Of a stretch of 64,000 bases of DNA, positions 1 through 11,183 are shown one piece after another; position 1 is the first letter of the stretch; every line of letters starts with the position of its first letter. The notes under the pieces are model-generated. The model worked only from the letters and a program-made list of their open reading frames with translations, did not search any database and was not told the origin of the DNA. The DNA is taken from NCBI GenBank assembly GCA_014871385.1, contig CM026422.1, forward strand, positions 9,013,374 through 9,077,373, written 5' to 3'. Both the position numbers and the translations under genes were made by a program. This DNA comes from Ceratodon purpureus. Lineage: Eukaryota; Streptophyta; Bryopsida; Pseudoditrichales; Ditrichaceae.

Positions 1-106
1 CAAGAAAAGAATGCAAGAAACACGGCGAGGAAACACAAAATAGTAGTCCGAGAAACCTCAGGAAAATAAGCGAACATACGAGGAATGCAACTGTACGAGT
101 AGAACT

Positions 107-844
107 GGGGTAGAGCACAATAAAGTGGACCACAAAGTGCAAAATGTGACCACTAACAAGTGAATATGAAGTGTGCTATTTTTGAAGGCTCAAAGCTGAT
201 TTTGAGGATTTGGGTGTAGTTTTTGAGCATTTTAGTCACTTTCTAAGGTGTCATAATATATCTTATATACACCTTCATAAAAAGAACATCCAAAATTGAA
301 ACTAAATTTGACCACTAGTTCTAAATCATGAAAATGAACTTTTCTAAAGTCTTGATTTCTTCATTTGGGGCCCTCTATTATCTTTAGATGATGTTTTCTT
401 CAATTTAAAAAACAATGTTCAGTGAAAAAAAAGTGACAAAAGTATCGCGGAAAAGACCCTCTTAAAAAGCATCCTTGCGATACTTTTGGAACCCTAAATC
501 AATCAATGAGTATATGAATTGACTATTTTAGAATACCTTTTAAACATACGGAGGGCCCCGCGAAATTAAAAGTGATTTCGGACAAAACCCTAAACCGTTT
601 TGTTCACTTTTCCAAATGAGTCCATTCACTTTGCCCGAGTTCGACGTCTCCGTTTTCCATTGTAAACTCAATGTCCTCTCTCGCAACTTTGGGAAGTTGA
701 AGAAGATCAAGTCTACTTTCCGTATCCCAAACTCAATCTTCAATTGACATAACATAGATCCCACTTTCCCTAGTGTTTACAGAAGGGGCTGAAATTCGTG
801 AAAAGATAAGCACTTTTTTGGTTCACTTTATTGTGCTTCCCCCC
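107..844. mobile_element. Non-autonomous TIR element, about 740 bp
   Basis: The two ends are inverted copies of one another: AGCACAATAAAGTGGACCA at 114-132 and its near-complement GGTTCACTTTATTGTGCT at 820-837, each followed outward by a run of G or C. The interior has no convincing coding frame. A related sequence in reverse orientation lies at about 54525-54693, so this is a dispersed family. The superfamily is not clear because no target duplication is obvious. Confidence 0.55.
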
Positions 845-1648
845 AACTACCCAATGAAGATATGCACCAAGCAAGGAAAACAACGACACCTACAAGGTTA
901 CAACTTCACGTTTAGAACATGATACTACCACGAGCTCCTTTGATCGTGCACTAGAGTTGCGGACCTCATGTAGAGAGTTCAAACTGCGCTCCGGCTCGAC
1001 AAAAATCCTCTAAAACATTGAAAGGATTGTCCATTGTGTGACATGTTTCAAGAGAAAATAGTTGACTAAATTGGTTACAAACTTGTAGTGTTTTTCTTTT
1101 CCGTCTATAATTGTCAACCAATTTGAAAGTTAGATAATTAAGATTTATTTATTTTCCTCTAGCCATGACATGCAACAAGAAAGTGCAAATATTATCCCAT
1201 ATTGTGAAAGTGAAAGAAATACATGTTGTTTAAGTTATCTATAACACCCATTCGTTTGGAATATGGTTTTTTTTAAACAGTCTTATGTTGTATAAAATTC
1301 ACAACGAGCTCAAACCATCTTAGCCATCAAAAAAATGATAAGCATGGAGGGAAGACTCATATGCATATTGTGGTTGCTTGATAGTTTTTCCAAATGTCCT
1401 GTAGGAGGAATTTGCTAGACATATCTTTAAAATTTGGACTTCCTCCACGTTCTCCCTAAAAGCATTATTGTCTTGTTATAACCATGAGTTTTCTTTGGTA
1501 GTTTGAGATCATGTGGCATACGTACGATGAATACACTTCTAGTCTTTTACAACTTTTTGACTCGACATGAAGTGGGGAAGATTTTAATGAATCACTCGAA
1601 TATATCAAGATACATATGAAATATAAGTAATTTTTGGAGACAAATGAC
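845..1648. other. Intergenic, AT-rich, with a dispersed repeat
   Basis: No gene is supported. The part at about 1380-1640 resembles 20330-20560 in the same orientation: both share a phrase close to AATTTGGACTTCCTCC followed by similar text around a TCTTGTT core. It is probably an old unclassified repeat. Confidence 0.4.
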
Positions 1649-1652
1649 AAAA
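1649..1652 (-). terminator. Pol III terminator of tRNA-Glu
   Basis: A run of four T on the minus strand lies 28 nt beyond the 3' end of the tRNA-Glu gene. It is the first T4 tract downstream and a sufficient minimal RNA polymerase III stop. Confidence 0.5.
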
Positions 1653-1679
1653 GGGGCAGTCAATTTTCACTCGGGAGCT

Positions 1680-1751
1680 TCCGTTGCCGGGACTCGAACC
1701 CGGGTCGCTCGGGTGAGAGCCGAGTATCCTAACCATCTAGACTACAACGGA
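1680..1751 (-). tRNA. tRNA-Glu (anticodon CUC)
   Basis: The 72-nt minus-strand sequence folds as a full cloverleaf. The acceptor arms TCCGTTG and CAACGGA pair completely. The anticodon stem CTCGG/CCGAG encloses the loop CTCTCAC, with anticodon CTC. The T arm carries the canonical GGTTCGAGTCC, which is also the internal B box. The 3' CCA is not encoded, as expected in a nuclear gene. It appears intact and functional. Confidence 0.95.
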
Positions 1752-4623
1752 GGGCGAATCTTTTTCGAATCTTCCACGTCATCAATTTAATATTCTGATG
1801 ACATGGCAGGTCAAAGCGACTGCCAGATGACGTTGACTTGGATCGAAGTGTATTTTATAGCAGCAGGTCTTGTCGCTCGTCCACTTTGACTTGCTGTATT
1901 CCGTTCACATACTTTTTCAACTCTCTGGAACATCAGACGTTTGCAGTGTAACTTGGAGTAAACTCAGATTTCCTTCATCGCCATTGTTGCACAGTCGTCA
2001 CCCTTTGCAGGAGTTCACTCATACAGGGCCTTGCCAGGATGTTACTTTGTAGCCTTGGCTCAATGAAACAAATGCTACACCCATGTTCTACAAAGAAATT
2101 GCAATCAGCTCTACACTTCATTTGAACCTGGATTATGGTCACACACATATTACAGGTTGAAATATCATTCTTCTGCGTAAGTGGCCACCTACTTCTACTC
2201 CGCAAACAAGGTGAATCAAGGAAATGAACAATATGGTTGTATACATTTTTAACATGATAAGTAGCTAAAGTTTTGAGCACAATTGCAATATTCATCACCC
2301 TTGGTTTTTTTTGAAGTTTTGTAATTGTGTAGAATATTCAGTTTTGAACCTTCTTTTGTACAGTATATTTGGAAATATACTGCAGACTTTGTTTGCAAAA
2401 GTTGTGGTTTGAAAAATCCCACAGACTGCCCTATTGCTATTCGGACAGAGCTTGCGGCCTCTGAGGTGTATGGAAGACATCTACAATTTTTTTGATGGTG
2501 CTTGCCAAGATTAAAGATTAGTGTGCCTCATTGAAGGCTTTTGAATTGAAGATCATTTATTTTCAGTTGCCCAAGAAGTATACTGCAAAATCTAGGTCTT
2601 GATTTAGAACTTATAACTCTTGCATAAAATTTTGTTAATGATGTTTTTTCTTCTTTGACATATCAAGTTACTCCTTTGCTAAAATTTGACCATTCACTTT
2701 TTGCGTATCCCTGTTTCTAGATTGTACATTGGCCTCAGAGAAATGTCCTCATAATCATGTGAAAAGCAAACCCCCGCTTATTGGAGACTTTTAATCTCGT
2801 CGTTTCCAAATCATTTTGGATATGATTTTTTTAGAGGTTGTTCATAATACTACCAAGTGCATGAAAATGCTAAAGCACGCTTGTTTTGAAAGTATAAGAG
2901 ATATTTTAGAAACATTTGATGATGGCTTCACAATTTAGTCATTGGGTGGAAAAATCATGAGGATATGTTTAGAAATCGATATCTTCCAAATTATGTCCAT
3001 CTTAGGTCTAAATTCTATCCACAATGACCACATGACTGTGATTTTTAAGATCTTATGGTTAAATTTTGAAAACTGCAACATTTCTGTGAAAGTTAAGAGA
3101 TTTATTGAAATAATAACAAATTGCAATTATGTCTTCCAAAATGCTGTGAGTCTTTTAGGGGCTCATCAGTTCAATTTTAGCTTGGTTATATCTTTGGTCT
3201 TCATTATGAATAAGATTTTCACTAAACCTACATTTAAAAGTAAATTTTGGATTGTTAAATTCACTATTAGTGCTTATACTTCAATTGGCCTACAAATTTA
3301 TTTTTTGCCATGACTATTAATTGCTCGAAGGAGATGTTTGCCAATTGAAGTTTGAGGTGCAAAGTCGGGTTAGTTTTGAGATACTCCATTTTAAAGGTCA
3401 AAGAAGCTTGACTAGGCAGATGAGTGGACATAGAGATAGAGAGCTCTTAAAGAGGTAGAGGTTAGTCACAAAATTTGGGTTAGAAATGAGGAGAGACTAT
3501 TCTAATTTCTTGTTTTGTGTATCTAGATATCAAATTTAATGAAAAGATTTTAAGAATTGAAATAAGCTAGATTTCATTTAGTCATAACCTTATCATAACA
3601 ATGATTCTACTACTAAATTATTTTGCACATATCCCCATTAGTTTCAGCTTTCCATAAATTTTCAAATATTTGACTTATAGATCTTGTCCTTCGAACTTGG
3701 ACTTTGGGGCTTTACACTGTAACAAACCAAAGGCTTGAAATCGACTAATTTTGTATATTTTCTTTCGCAATAGTTGGAACTCTTGCCTTAGTTTGGTGTG
3801 GATTTTTTACAGTTAACATATCGACTTGCTTAGAGTGTAAAGCAACTACCCCCTCATCTCTGAGAATTTTTTGTTGTGATTTTAATTAGGTAAAGCTATC
3901 AGCATGGCTGGAAGGAGAAAGTAGCCTTGTAACCATTAGCTCCTGCCAAGTTTAACCCCTTGAGCATGTTGGATGAAAACAACGCCCTTCTATAGAGACC
4001 GTATTGTGCGAGGAAGTTTGTGTACAGGAGCAGTTTTAGTGAATTATGTTGAGATTTTTGAAGTTGAAATTTTTGGTTTAGGTTTATGGTGAATTCAAGG
4101 AGACAATTGTGCAATTACATTTTCAATGTGGTGTACCTGTAAATTTCGAGAAATTCAAGAGTAGATGGGGGTCCCATGGGCTGTGGAATGAGTATGTGTA
4201 TTGTCAAAACGCAATTACATGAGTCAGAAAGAGGTTTGAACAGTATCCGCCGATGTCTGACGCGGGCAGTGTGATTGCTTGTGAGAAGTTTCTAATCTAG
4301 AAGGTGACTGGGGTAACGAGTTCTACAAAAAACGGTTGTGGCTTGGCGGGAGGGTGGGCGAGTGAGGGGCTGCCACGCAGTCCAGGGCGTGTGGCACCGC
4401 TGAGTCCCAGGACAACGGCCCTCAACTACCGCCGAGCCCCTCCACGCACTGCCGCTGCCTGCGAGGGAAGGTGAAACACATTTACAGAGGGGGTGCAAGT
4501 CAGAAGGGGATCAATGTCTAAGTGCAAATCAGAAGGCAGGTGTGCACCAATGTCTAAGTCTCGAAATGGCTCCTCACATGGAGACCAAGAACCACTGAAT
4601 TCTTTAGCAAAACGCCCTGAAAG
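1752..4623. other. Intergenic, AT-rich until about 4.2 kb
   Basis: I see only short chance ORFs and no splice-consistent gene. From about 4300 the composition becomes GC-rich. The end nearest the B3 gene probably includes its 3' flank. Confidence 0.4.
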
Positions 4624-4713
4624 TCAAGGGGGAGGAACTGCGTGAGCCACTGTGTATCCGTAGGGACTGGTTTTGGTGAAGATCAGAGTGTCCCCAATCT
4701 TGAGGTGGTTCAT

Positions 4714-5997
4714 CTAGCAGTACTCGTACCAGCCTTGAGTGAAGAAGCATTGGGTTTGGCGACATGTCACGAAAAGATCACTCTGCACAATGCTCTCCTT
4801 CACCGGGCCTGTGAGGCAGAAGAGGTGGTTGTCAAATTTATCCTGGCCCACAGCTCGCCAATGTGCCGTGGAGATATCCTGTGGGGGAAATTACACGATC
4901 AGAGGGAGGGGAGAGGGGACTGGATTTGGAAAGTTGAAAAAAAAATTTAAAAAAAATGAAGAGGGGAATGGGGAGTAGGTACTTACAAGCCTGGCTGCCC
5001 GACCTGGGATGGTGTGGGTCCTCCTCAGAGTCTTCCGGAACTGGGGTGGGGTGGCATCAGGTTGTGCTTTGGCGGGGATCTTCTTCGTAGTCTGCCGTGG
5101 AGTCTTGCCCTTGGTGTGACTTCCCTCGCCCACCCCCTTGCCCATGAGGTCGCGGCCCGAAGCCTCCTGCTTGCCCTTGGTGTGACTTCCCTCGCCCACC
5201 CCCTTGCCCTTGAGGTCGCGGCCCGAAGCCTCCTGCTTGCCCTTGATGTGGCTTCCCTCGGCCACCTGCTTCCCTTTGAAATTGGGACCCTCGGCCTCGA
5301 ACTCTTCCTTGATGTGGCTTCCCTCGGCCACCTGCTTCCCTTTGAAATTGGGACCCTCGGCCTCGAACTCTTCCTTGATGTGACTTCCCAATGCCACCTG
5401 CTTGCCCGGAATGGTGCAGCCATTGAGCAGGACGTTTTTGCGGGAGATGTTGCAGTCCTCCTCCTCCTCTAAGCAGCCTCCTGTCCCCTTCGCATCGACT
5501 TGGTCGGGCTTGGTTTCCGGGCTTGGTTTGCGGTGCACCGTGACCACCAGACAGGTGTCGTCCACCATCTCGAAGATGAGGAGGTCGCCGACACCAAGGT
5601 CTTGGTCGGTCACAAACCTCGCCCAGTTGCCGCCGACAGACACCCAGCCGTAGGGGGCTCCGCCCCGTTCGATGCGACGGAGCTGGAGGGTCCACTCCTC
5701 TTGGCTGGTAATTGACGTCACCAAGGTAACCCTGTCGGAGAAGGGGAATCCGCAACGCGCTGTGAAGCCCTTCGGGATCCCCTGCGCTCAAATAGTTGGG
5801 GCATCAGCAGCTGAGTGTTACGAAGGGCAACGAAAAACCGTAAAAAACAAAGGACAGGGGGGGGAGCATACGAGGTAATGAAGGTCTCCGAGCGACCTCA
5901 CTAGAACAGGGAAGTAGAAGGCCCAAACAACGTCCAGTTCCCGGAGCACGGCGCCATGCAGGTCGTCCAAAACCTCCCCCTCGAGGCGAGCACCCAT
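4714..5997 (-). CDS. B3-domain DNA-binding protein with lysine/glycine repeats
   Basis: Three exons join in phase 0 on the minus strand: 5997-5872, 5781-4987 and 4878-4714, giving 361 residues. The start is an ATG whose exon ends in LGDLHYL before a GTATGC donor; exon 2 continues with IPKGF. Together they form a plant B3 fold of about residues 28-125: FYFPVL, IPKGF, EEWTLQL, GWVSVGGNWARFV, GVGDLLIFE. B3 domains bind DNA in the nucleus and define the plant REM/ARF/LAV transcription factor superfamily. Behind it lies a run of 11-residue units of the type GKQVAEGSHIK and GKGVGEGSHTK, then a basic tail. Exon 3 starts like a second B3 domain (FFTQGWYEYC) but hits an in-frame TAG at 4716-4714. The matching reading frame (NHLKIGDTLIF) resumes straight after it until a TGA at 4626-4624. 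Either the gene is truncated there or it is a decaying copy. The DNA target is unknown. Confidence 0.7.
5100..5410 (-). repeat. In-frame 33/66-bp tandem repeat within the B3 gene
   Basis: Imperfect 33-bp units, some joined as 66-bp pairs, encode the 11-residue GKxxxxGxxxK series. Two 66-bp copies are almost identical (GKQVAEGSHIK then EEFEAEGPNFK). The unit length is a multiple of three, so expansion keeps the frame. Confidence 0.75.
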
Positions 5998-6223
5998 AGC
6001 GAACCTGATCGACTAAGGCGAAGAAGAAAACGGAGTGGGGTGAGAGAGTCAGCACGGAGTAGAGGAGTGAGCGACGACAGAGAAAGTGGAGGTGCAAATG
6101 GACGGGGGGTGGGGGAGAGCTTACCCTTACTCCCGCAGATGAAGCTCCTGGCGATGGTGGCAGCCGCCCCACGTAATGGAGAAGCTCCGCTAGCGGGACT
6201 AACATGTCCAATCGCCATCATCG

Positions 6224-6306
6224 TAGCACCCAGCACCCAGCCCACAGCACCCAGCAATTAGCAACCAGCACCCAGCACGCAGCAACCAGCACCCAGCACC
6301 CAGTAC
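6224..6306. repeat. CAGCACC-type minisatellite
   Basis: About ten imperfect copies of a 7-8 bp unit (AGCACCC, AGCAACC) occur directly upstream of the B3 gene, in its probable promoter or leader. Confidence 0.7.
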
Positions 6307-6425
6307 TTGGGACTGCGGAATCTGCAGCTGCGGGGCGAGGGTCGAGCTAGCGAGCTGGGGCGTTGGGGAGAGTGAATAGTGCCGTGCATGGCATGAACAG
6401 TGCCATGCACTGCATGAAAAAAACC

Positions 6426-6815
6426 CTAAGGGGAAGGAGACGGATACAGAGGGGGGGGGGGGGGGGGGGGGGGGGGGCAGAGAGAGAGGATGAGGGAAGA
6501 GGAGACATGGGGAGACGGGGTGGAGGGGGAGGGAGACATGACGACGGCGAAAAAAAATAAAACAAAAGCAGACAAGGAGGGGGGCAGGGAAGGGGGAGAA
6601 GACGGGGTAGAGGGGGAGGAAGCGAATACAAAGGCGAACAACAAGAAATCAGCCACAGACAAGGAGGGGGGCAGGGAAGGAGAGGATGGGGGAAGGGGAG
6701 GAAGGGGGAGAAGACGGGGTAGAGGGGGGAGCGAAGGGGGAGAGAATCGAAGGGGAAAGGGGAGACAGAGAGAGGAGACGGGGTGGAGGGGGGGGAGACA
6801 AAGCAAAAGTTGATG

Positions 6816-6851
<36 letters not shown>

Positions 6852-7170
6852 AAGTAGAGGGACAGTGAAGGGGGAGAGAGAGAGAGAGGGGGAATGGGGA
6901 GATAGAGAGAGGAGACGGGGTGGAGGGGGGGGAGACAAAGCGAAAGTTGATGAAAAAAAATAAAAATAAAAACTAAGTAGAGGGACAGTGAATGGGGAGA
7001 GAGAGAGAGAAGGGGAATGGGGAGACAGAAAGAGGAGACGGGGTGGAGGGGGGGGAGACAAAGCGAAAGTTGATGGAAAAAAAAAATTAAAAAAAAACTA
7101 AGTAGAGGGACAGTGAAGGGGGAGAGAGAGAGAGAAAGGGAATGGGGAGACAGTCTTGAAGTTGAAAAAA
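6426..7170. repeat. Polypurine minisatellite with long G and A runs
   Basis: The plus strand is almost pure purine for some 740 bp. It includes 27 G at 6451-6477 and 34 A at 6816-6849. Three imperfect units of about 125 bp begin near 6760, 6898 and 7020. Each has GGAGACGGGGTGGAGG, then an A-rich block, then AAGTAGAGGGACAGTGAA. The long reading frames here, rich in Pro/Ser/Leu on one strand and Gly/Arg/Glu on the other, are products of the composition and not genes. Confidence 0.85.
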
Positions 7171-7813
7171 AAAGATGCCTTGGAATTAGAATGTCCAACC
7201 GCGTGTACAGAAGTTAGTCACTAAAAAAATGTGACGGAAATGATGAATCACCCTGCACTAACCAACTCCTACCTGTGACTACAAAAAGGGAAGAGCGTCG
7301 GTTTAGGCTAAGGGGAAACGATGGCAATGCCATCGAAGTCTAGACCATTTTTAGATCCTCTGATGAGACCAAAGCCGATGGCAGCTCCACCCCTCGCTCA
7401 AAATGGGAAGAAGCAGCGTGAGCCTGGGTCCCCTCAGCAACTGTGGCGAGTTGCTGGTGGTCGTCCTCGGTTGTGGATGCCGCGCAGCGAATGTCCATAC
7501 AGCCCAGCATCTCCCCACGCCACCACCTACAAAGCCCGCAGTCGGTCCTGTATCCCGCCCACCTCAGACAAAAATACAGAAGTGAGGACAAGTTAGAATT
7601 GGGCACGACTGAGGCGCTCATGAATCACGTGGTAGCAGGATTGACGACACATCCAGCAATTCCCACAGGCCGGGCAATACCATCGTCCAACCGCACCACA
7701 CTCGATACACTTCCGTTTCAACTTAGACTGCCAGTGGGAGTGAACAGGTGAAGCACGCCTCTGCCATGGAGGGGGGGGGGGGGGGGGGGGGGGGCAGGTG
7801 CACGAGTCTTAAT
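7171..7813. other. 3' flank of the piggyBac-type locus, with a G24 run
   Basis: No gene is supported. A pure run of 24 G sits at 7771-7794, just beyond the end of the transposase frame. I looked for a TTAA-flanked terminus starting CCC here and did not find one. Confidence 0.4.
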
Positions 7814-9168
7814 CTACAACCACTCGGCCACCAGATGCTTTTCAACAGCAATTTTGAATTGCATGTGTGTCTTCACCCTCAGTCCAAGGCTCTCCATCCG
7901 CGCACAGTAGACAACATAGGAATTGACCATGCTTTGGTCGAGAATGAAAAAAAAAAGCTTGTGCCACCATTTGTGGCTCTTGAGCTGGGATGAGTAATTC
8001 GATCGAATCTGGTCCGTAACGTCTATACCTCTGATATACTCTTGGTATTGGGTGAGGATTGGAGAGGAAGGAACCAGCAGCTGCCCCTTCATACCTTTGT
8101 CCCTACAAGGAACAGTCACTCCCGGTTCCCATGGAGTCGAAGCTGTACTGAGTAGAGTGACAAGACTTTTGTCTTGCCACGACACCACCGCCATCTGCCT
8201 ATGGTCATGAAAGCGAATAAGCATGGAGCCCTGCTCGGATTCCTTCGACTCTCGATACAGGCCATTAGGCAGATTTCTACTGTAACGGCGGACAGTCCCA
8301 GTAGCCCACATGCCGAGGGCCATGAGTTCGTGGAACAGATTCATGCTACCAAAGAGGTTGTCTACGACCAGATAGTGCCACCTGCGCTCGAGACTTGCGA
8401 TCATTCGCATGACAACATGATATCCTAGGCCGTGCAGTCCAAGGCCAGTGCCCTCACCCATGTAGACCTCGATGTTATAGACAAACCTAGACTTAGAGCT
8501 TGCTAAGACCCAGCACTTGATGCCGAACCTGATGGGTTTATCTGGCATGAATTGACGGATAAAACAATAACCCCCCTTGTACGGGATCACACACTCGTCC
8601 ACTGTAATCTCCCGTTCTAGGTTGTAGACTTCTTTAGACACCTTCACGAACATGTCCACTACCCACCTGGTTTTTGCTAACCTGTCAAACTGCTTCGAGC
8701 TCTCATCCCTGACCACCCCCCGGTTGTCTACAAGGTGCAGACACCTCAGCAGCTCCTCCCATCTGCAAAGACTCATCACACTAGAAATAAGGCTACAATA
8801 AATGAACCCTTCCCCTCGCATCCAGTAGTGCTTCACGGAGAGAAGTCTCTTCACCCCCATGAGTATACACACCCCTAGCCAGGCACGAAGCTCGATGACG
8901 GAGACATCTTTCCACTTCGGCCCCCCTTCGTACGTACATCACCAGGCACCCCGCTGCCCTCCCTCGCATACCTATTTGTCTCATCCACTATTTGACCAAG
9001 AGTCTCGGGGGTCCAAAAATGATCAAAAACATCATTTGGTTTGGGCAGGGAGTTCGATGCATGCCTATAGCCGGGAGTAGGACCGCAGAAATTGTCCGTG
9101 CTCCCTAGGAGAGAGACCGTATCCGCATGCCAGGTTTCTACACGGTAGAAAGCCTGCAGCTGGTCCAT
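7814..9168 (-). pseudogene. piggyBac-type transposase, catalytic part, frameshifted
   Basis: A 352-codon open frame (8872-7814) and an upstream frame (9168-8875) together carry the DDE_Tnp_1_7 (PGBD) domain. The upstream frame ends with the family signature FWTPETLGQIVDETNRYA. The next conserved block (WKDVSVIELRAWLG, then VCILMGVKRL) is in another frame, so a one-base loss is likely in the C6 run at 8921-8926. The three catalytic acidic positions are visible: VDECVIPYKG, VVDNLFGS and GIDVTDQ (about 92, 171 and 284-287 of the longer frame). The enzyme would cut at TTAA and leave no footprint. The usual cysteine-rich C-terminal end is not seen. The first codon of the long frame is GTG, so it is an inner piece and not a true start. 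An unrecognised intron instead of a frameshift is possible. Confidence 0.8.
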
Positions 9169-9207
9169 GTCAAGATGTGGTGGCCTGAAAGAGTGCGAAC
9201 TGTGGCA

Positions 9208-10379
9208 CTAGTCGTCGAAATCCAGGGGACAGTGGGATCTAGGGGAAACTAAATCGTAACAGTGTTCCTCCCCGTCCAGTTCCCCCTCCGAGCTGCTGAG
9301 AACGTCCTCGTGTTCAGGTATCCACTCCTCACCCGAGGAGATCTCAGCCTCACACGGCAGAGCTGCGGCACCGTCATCGCCCATCACCCCACGAACATCC
9401 TGTTCCATGTACTCGGGGAGAGTGGTACTCACCTGTGGGAAGACAGTCCGAGCTGTTGAATCCTGCGTACCATCAGCTCCTTCGACGTCTGAGGGCTCGT
9501 TGTATTCCTGGATAGGGCGGCTCCCAAACCTCCCGGGAACAGTACTGTTCTCCCCTGCGCCTTCTGTGCCCCCCTGTACCCCGCTCCCATTCCCACCGCC
9601 GGAGCCTGGGCCCTGATGCCCCGCAAAAATTGCCCCTGCTCCTAAATTCTTCTTACGCTTGCTCCAACCGTAACCCATCCCTCCCTCGCTCCCCTGAGCC
9701 CGCACTCCTGGTCCAAGGGCCATGCGCAGATCGCATGCTGGGAAGTGCAGAGGCTCCCTGAACCCCCCCACATCGCAAATCACCATCTTCCTTGCTGTTA
9801 CAGCGTCTTCGTACTTCGCAACAACATCCCCCTGTGTCCAAGATGGAGTCTGTCCAGTGTGGAACGAGTACTCAGACAGGAATCTATTTGGTATGAGAAC
9901 GGCCCATCCCGCATGCTGGACATTCCAATCCCCGGCCCTGGTATCTCCTCTCGCACCACCTCACGTACTGATCCATGCACCGCCCTCCCCTGGAACCGTC
10001 TCACCCCCAGAGGCGTTGTGGCAGTCCAATCGGGCTCCTCAAACACATGCTCATCGAAGTCCAAGTTCATCGTCCTCATACTGTCCCCAGTCTGCTTCGA
10101 CACTTCCGCCTCGTAACTCTGTAGAGTCTCCCAGATTTTCGCATCAGCATCAACCTTTTCCTGGAGTTGGAATTCCAAAGTCCTCCTCGCCCTTGTTGTC
10201 ATTCCGACCACTGCGCTCGGTCTGATCTCGGTTGGTGGCTGCCAGCCCTTTGGCTTCCGTGGCCTCGCCATCTTACCCTTGCACCTCTCCTCCTTCATCT
10301 GCTTCTGGGTTTTGCGCCCTGCACCCACCCCATCCCCCACCCCCCCAAACACCCACTTAGTCAGAATACTCCAGCTCAA
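9208..10379 (-). pseudogene. Probable N-terminal part of the piggyBac-type ORF
   Basis: The frame 10379-9798 carries a basic, AT-hook-like patch (MARPRKPKGW) and then an ordinary globular stretch. Near 9930-9955 a better continuation (DWNVQHAGWAVLIPNRF, then FHTGQTPSW) lies in another frame, which runs on without a stop to 9208. Its end is strongly acidic (SSGEEWIPEHEDVLSSSEGE), as is common ahead of the catalytic domain in piggyBac transposases. I infer that these frames belong to the same transposon gene as 7814-9168, broken by a second shift or by an unrecognised intron. Confidence 0.5.
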
Positions 10380-10452
10380 CTGTCCAACATAAAAACCAGC
10401 ATGACACTAGCATTCCAATTCACTGGGGAATTCAGAAGGTCATGAAACTCAG

Positions 10453-10947
10453 TCACTCACCTCTAGGACGCACCTCTGCTGCGGCTCGCTCCTCCCCTCG
10501 AACTTCGTTCTCATCCTCCACATGCCCGACCGCTTCATGTCCCCTATCAAAAACACTCGCAGCCACTTCACCCACGCCCTTCCTTTTTCTGCTTCTCTTC
10601 GGCTTCTGAATTCCCCCCCTCGCCTGCTGACCACCCTCGCCTCCATCGTCCTCACACAAAGGTTTTTTGCCTCTTGCTCCACGCGGCTTCCGCACACTCG
10701 GCGCCCTCGTTTTCTTCTCTGGTTCGGGGAACAGAACTACCGTTGCAGCTCCGGCCTCCACCTCGCTCCGATCTTCTGGAACCACCTGCTTGCCTTTCCT
10801 CGGTGCCCTCGTCTTCTTTGCAGGATCGCCCACCCCAACCACCCCTGCATCCTTCACCGCAGCCTGCTTCTCCTTCCCTTGAGCTCTCCTTGCCTTCGTC
10901 CCCCCCTCCGCTAAAACCCGGACTTCTCCATGACTGATCTCCTGCAC
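10453..10947 (-). CDS. Lysine/arginine-rich ORF, possible exon of the transposon gene
   Basis: Not recognised. The frame is preceded by a good acceptor (GTGTGCAG then GAGATCAG) and ends at a good donor (AGAG then GTGAGT, about 10460), so it behaves like an exon. The protein is very basic, with repeated KKTRAP and RKGKQ motifs as in low-complexity DNA-binding tails. Its strand and place suggest an inner exon of the locus running from 11750 to 7814. Confidence 0.35.
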   Translation of the reverse strand: MQEISHGEVRVLAEGGTKARRAQGKEKQAAVKDAGVVGVGDPAKKTRAPRKGKQVVPEDRSEVEAGAATVVLFPEPEKKTRAPSVRKPRGARGKKPLCEDDGGEGGQQARGGIQKPKRSRKRKGVGEVAASVFDRGHEAVGHVEDENEVRGEERAAAEVRPRGE

Positions 10948-11183
10948 ACCCTGTCCCTGGCGAGGGTCAATTCAACACCAGGGAAGCCCCTCACCATCAC
11001 CATCTCGAATTGCATAAATGTCACATGGAGAATTCACCAAACTCCCTCACTGCCCACGTAATTCAGACCATAATTCACATCCGATTTGAACACAATGCAA
11101 GAATCTGAAAATTCACACCCTAAACCCTAAAATCACGTACCTGATCGGGAAACAGAAATACTCCTACCATGTCCTTTGTCACC

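Noticed and set aside
5014..5791. Alternative ORFs of up to 244 codons over the B3 gene
   Set aside because: The tandem repeat keeps all frames open; only the chosen frame has the B3 motifs and in-phase splice sites.
6347..7198. Long reading frames on both strands, one rich in Pro/Ser/Leu and the other in Gly/Arg/Glu
   Set aside because: They follow from a polypurine minisatellite, with homopolymers read as Gly, Lys, Pro or Phe runs, and have no domain or splice support.
11115..11135. Telomere-like CCCTAAACCCTAAA
   Set aside because: Only two units, common by chance and as telo-boxes in plant promoters; not an interstitial telomere.
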